Assembly: GCA_913009285.1 (NCBI GenBank)
Contig: CAJVYE010000058.1
Span: 1 to 6,588, forward strand
Length of the DNA: 6,588 nucleotides
Origin: an uncultured Nitrospirota bacterium
GTDB taxonomy: Bacteria; Nitrospinota; Nitrospinia; SZUA-224
Direction: 5' to 3'
The notes below the pieces were generated by a model. The model did not search any database, was not told the origin of the DNA, and worked only from the letters and a program-made list of their open reading frames with translations. The first letter of the stretch is position 1. Each line of letters begins with the position of its first letter. Position numbers and translations under genes: made by a program. Positions 4,648 through 6,588 of the stretch are shown piece by piece.

Positions 4648-6495
4648 TTATGGGCATACTAGATTCACATCAGGATCTACTGTCTTTCTCAGCACTAAAA
4701 CGGCATCATCTATATGAATCTCACCATCACATGTTACATCATCTACTGGATTTACATTATTTATAGGAAGTTTTACCACATACCTTAGATACATCAAGGC
4801 ATCATTTACATGAATCTCACCATCGCCATCAAGATCTCCAACGACATAGGATGATGTTGTTGTTGTAAAACTGTACTCAGAACTATCTGCAGAGTTGCCG
4901 ATAGCATCTGCACTACTCACAATATAGTAGTAGGTAGTTGAAGGGGCTAATCCTGTAAGCAATATACTATGTGATGTAACTAAATCTGTATTACCCTCTG
5001 AATATAGGTAATCGTTCTGAACCGTACCATACATAACCAGACTATCTGAGGGCTCATCTGTATCCCATGTTATCACTGCTGAATCTCCTGTTGCTGTGCT
5101 CTGGACATTGGTTATTACCGGAGGGGTAGTATCATCTATTATTATAAATCTAACAGCATCTGCAGCTACCCAGGAGTCAGCATTATCAGATAGGGTTATA
5201 TTCTCTGTATCATTATTTTCAAAATAATAGGTCCCTAAACTCACCCATTTACCACCATCTACACTCTGATCCACTATCACTGTATCAGATACTCCAGCAT
5301 GGTTGATCGTAAATGGTGCATTGGTAGCAAATAAGGAATCAATCGGATACCATATAGATACCTCATAGTTACCAGCACCAGTGACCAGTTCAGGTTCCCA
5401 TACAGCTTTTGCAGTACCTGTACCAGGATCCTTCCAGCGGAAATTTGGACCATAGAAATTAGAATTTGGACTTACACTTCTCTTCCATACCTCTGGAATT
5501 ACATCTGGTGTTACAGTAAATTCAGTCTGAGCATTATCAACAATACCATCCTGTGTCCATGCAATAAGATATAGCGCTGCCGGGAGATTTTCTAAAAATG
5601 TGGGGATTATCTCGTTTTCTGGGAGTACAAAACCTGGTGCACCAACGGGTCTCAGTTCGATGGTATAACTAAAGACCCCTTTACTATATGTCCAGTCATC
5701 GGTCGTCCCACTGGTAATATATAGAGAACTCCCGGGCTCAGGTTGGTAAAACTTGTTATTCACTGCCTGGATCAAATTAGACATCTTCCACGCCATACTT
5801 GCCAATCCTGGCTCATGAGCAGCAGGGGCAAAGGTGTTACCCCAGGGATATAGTATCAACTGACTGTAACTATGATAGGTTATCATTATTTTAAAGTCAT
5901 GTGTTAAGAAAAGAGCACGGATAGCCTGGGTTTCAGGTTCTGAGAATGGACCGGTTCCGTGATATATATCTGATGAGGGAAGGGGACTGGAGCCAGGACC
6001 TCCCCATCCGTAACCATAGTTCCTGTTTAGGTCTACCCCGAATGTCCCACCACCATTATTTCTCCTGTTCTTCCTCCAGAGGCGATTAGTGGTTACACTA
6101 TATTCATGACCATCAGGATTCACCATCGGCACAATCCATATCTGACCATTATCCACATAAGACTTAACCTGTGGATCAGTATCATAATTAGTCACCAGAT
6201 AGATGGCCAGACCTAGTGGTACTTCTACTGCTATCCATTCACGTGCATGATGGCAGCCTAAAAAGAGCGTTTCAGGTTCATCCTCTTCCTCTGCAACATT
6301 ATCACTGATCTTGATAGCTATAATGTCACGGTTCGCAATCCCTACACTCTTTTCCCATGCATCCCCTATGTCGTAGACCTTGGCAATATCAGGATGGTCA
6401 GTCTCAAGTTTACGAAGTTCGGTAAGCATTTCATCGTAGGAATGGTATAAACCTGGTAATATAACCTCTGCGGCTGGCCCTCCAAGGGAAGCTAT
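4648..6495 (-). CDS. Secreted M14 zinc carboxypeptidase with dockerin, 5'-truncated
   Basis: Exopeptidase that removes C-terminal amino acids, probably outside the cell. 615 residues remain; the signal peptide and pro-region are missing because the contig ends at 6495. An in-frame GTG at 6508-6510 lies in adapter and is false. Numbering from 6495, the M14 domain spans about 14-313, with zinc ligands H83 and E86 (HAREW) and H208 (YHSYSQ), R141 and N157-R158 for substrate carboxylate, tyrosine Y259 and general base E280 (TIELRP). All catalytic positions are intact. D266, in TTDDW, occupies the place of carboxypeptidase A residue 255, where Asp favours basic C-termini as in carboxypeptidase B. 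Next come a golvesin/xanthan-lyase-like beta domain (331-453), a fibronectin III domain (456-547) and a dockerin with two calcium loops (DLDGDGEIHVNDA and DVTCDGEIHIDDA, 550-615). No cohesin partner is in the window. Confidence 0.92.
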   Translation of the reverse strand: MASLGGPAAEVILPGLYHSYDEMLTELRKLETDHPDIAKVYDIGDAWEKSVGIANRDIIAIKISDNVAEEEDEPETLFLGCHHAREWIAVEVPLGLAIYLVTNYDTDPQVKSYVDNGQIWIVPMVNPDGHEYSVTTNRLWRKNRRNNGGGTFGVDLNRNYGYGWGGPGSSPLPSSDIYHGTGPFSEPETQAIRALFLTHDFKIMITYHSYSQLILYPWGNTFAPAAHEPGLASMAWKMSNLIQAVNNKFYQPEPGSSLYITSGTTDDWTYSKGVFSYTIELRPVGAPGFVLPENEIIPTFLENLPAALYLIAWTQDGIVDNAQTEFTVTPDVIPEVWKRSVSPNSNFYGPNFRWKDPGTGTAKAVWEPELVTGAGNYEVSIWYPIDSLFATNAPFTINHAGVSDTVIVDQSVDGGKWVSLGTYYFENNDTENITLSDNADSWVAADAVRFIIIDDTTPPVITNVQSTATGDSAVITWDTDEPSDSLVMYGTVQNDYLYSEGNTDLVTSHSILLTGLAPSTTYYYIVSSADAIGNSADSSEYSFTTTTSSYVVGDLDGDGEIHVNDALMYLRYVVKLPINNVNPVDDVTCDGEIHIDDAVLVLRKTVDPDVNLVCP

Positions 6496-6588
6496 AGATC
6501 GGAAGAGCACACGTCTGAACTCCAGTCACATTCCTTTATCTCGTATGCCGTCTTCTGCTTGCAAAAAAAAATTCTTTCTCTTCTTTTT
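6496..6588. other. Illumina P7 adapter read-through (artefact)
   Basis: Bases 6496-6561 are the exact reverse complement of 83-148: AGATCGGAAGAGC start, read-2 site, index ATTCCTTT (6530-6537), then the P7 sequence to 6561. A poly-A run (6563-6571) and noise follow. The same index at both ends shows both came from one library. Genuine sequence ends at 6495. Confidence 0.98.

Noticed and set aside
4651..4848. Dockerin domain as proof of a cellulosome
   Set aside because: No cohesin, scaffoldin or glycosidase is in the window, and dockerin-like modules occur in many non-cellulosomal bacteria.
83..6561. A 66-bp perfect terminal inverted repeat (83-148 and 6496-6561), resembling transposon or linear-replicon ends
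   Set aside because: It is the Illumina P7/index/read-2 adapter base for base, so it is a library artefact.
1..6588. CRISPR array, tRNA, rRNA or insertion sequence
   Set aside because: No regularly spaced repeats, cloverleaf, rRNA segments or transposase were found on reading both strands.

Overview
This window is a short metagenome-style contig from an AT-rich bacterium, with sequencing-library artefact at both ends. Bases 1-148 and 6496-6588 are Illumina P7/index adapter read-through plus homopolymer and noise. Only 149-6495 is biological. Everything at the two edges, including the apparent N-termini of the first and last open frames, must be read with that in mind. The organism cannot be named from this sequence. 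Low GC, strong AAAGGAGG-type ribosome binding sites, consensus sigma70 promoters, a PilZ (c-di-GMP) protein, a dockerin-tailed secreted peptidase and an RRM protein fit an uncultivated Gram-negative-type lineage. A deltaproteobacterial- or planctomycete-like bacterium is possible, at low confidence.

Left part (149-3202, + strand): folK (dihydropterin pyrophosphokinase) is followed by panB-panC-panD, which supply the pantoate branch, the beta-alanine branch and the final condensation to pantothenate (vitamin B5). folK fits metabolically because PanB uses the folate cofactor 5,10-methylene-tetrahydrofolate. Between folk and panB lies the most interesting piece of the window. A perfect TTGACA-17-TATAAT promoter is followed by a leader of about 245 nt. 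The leader holds a hairpin with one bulged adenosine on each strand, a candidate member of the orphan 'pan' RNA motif family. It is followed by an intrinsic terminator just before the panB ribosome binding site. The 3' strand of the hairpin is also complementary to the 5' strand of the terminator, so a complete aptamer / antiterminator / terminator switch can be drawn from the bases alone.

Middle part (3203-4070): two hairpins follow panD. One is a 13+6 bp palindrome within a dispersed element whose diverged second copy lies directly in front of folK. On the minus strand a two-gene unit encodes a 71-residue protein with a duplicated DxDxNxLFPD motif and, overlapping it by 14 bp, a Pilz-domain protein with both c-di-GMP-binding motifs.

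Right part (4056-6495): a + strand promoter and a structured leader of about 220 nt precede an 88-residue single-RRM RNA-binding protein. A perfect 17-bp hairpin separates it from a convergent minus-strand gene for a secreted multidomain M14 metallocarboxypeptidase (peptidase, golvesin/xanthan-lyase-like domain, fibronectin III, dockerin). Its N-terminus is cut off by the contig end.
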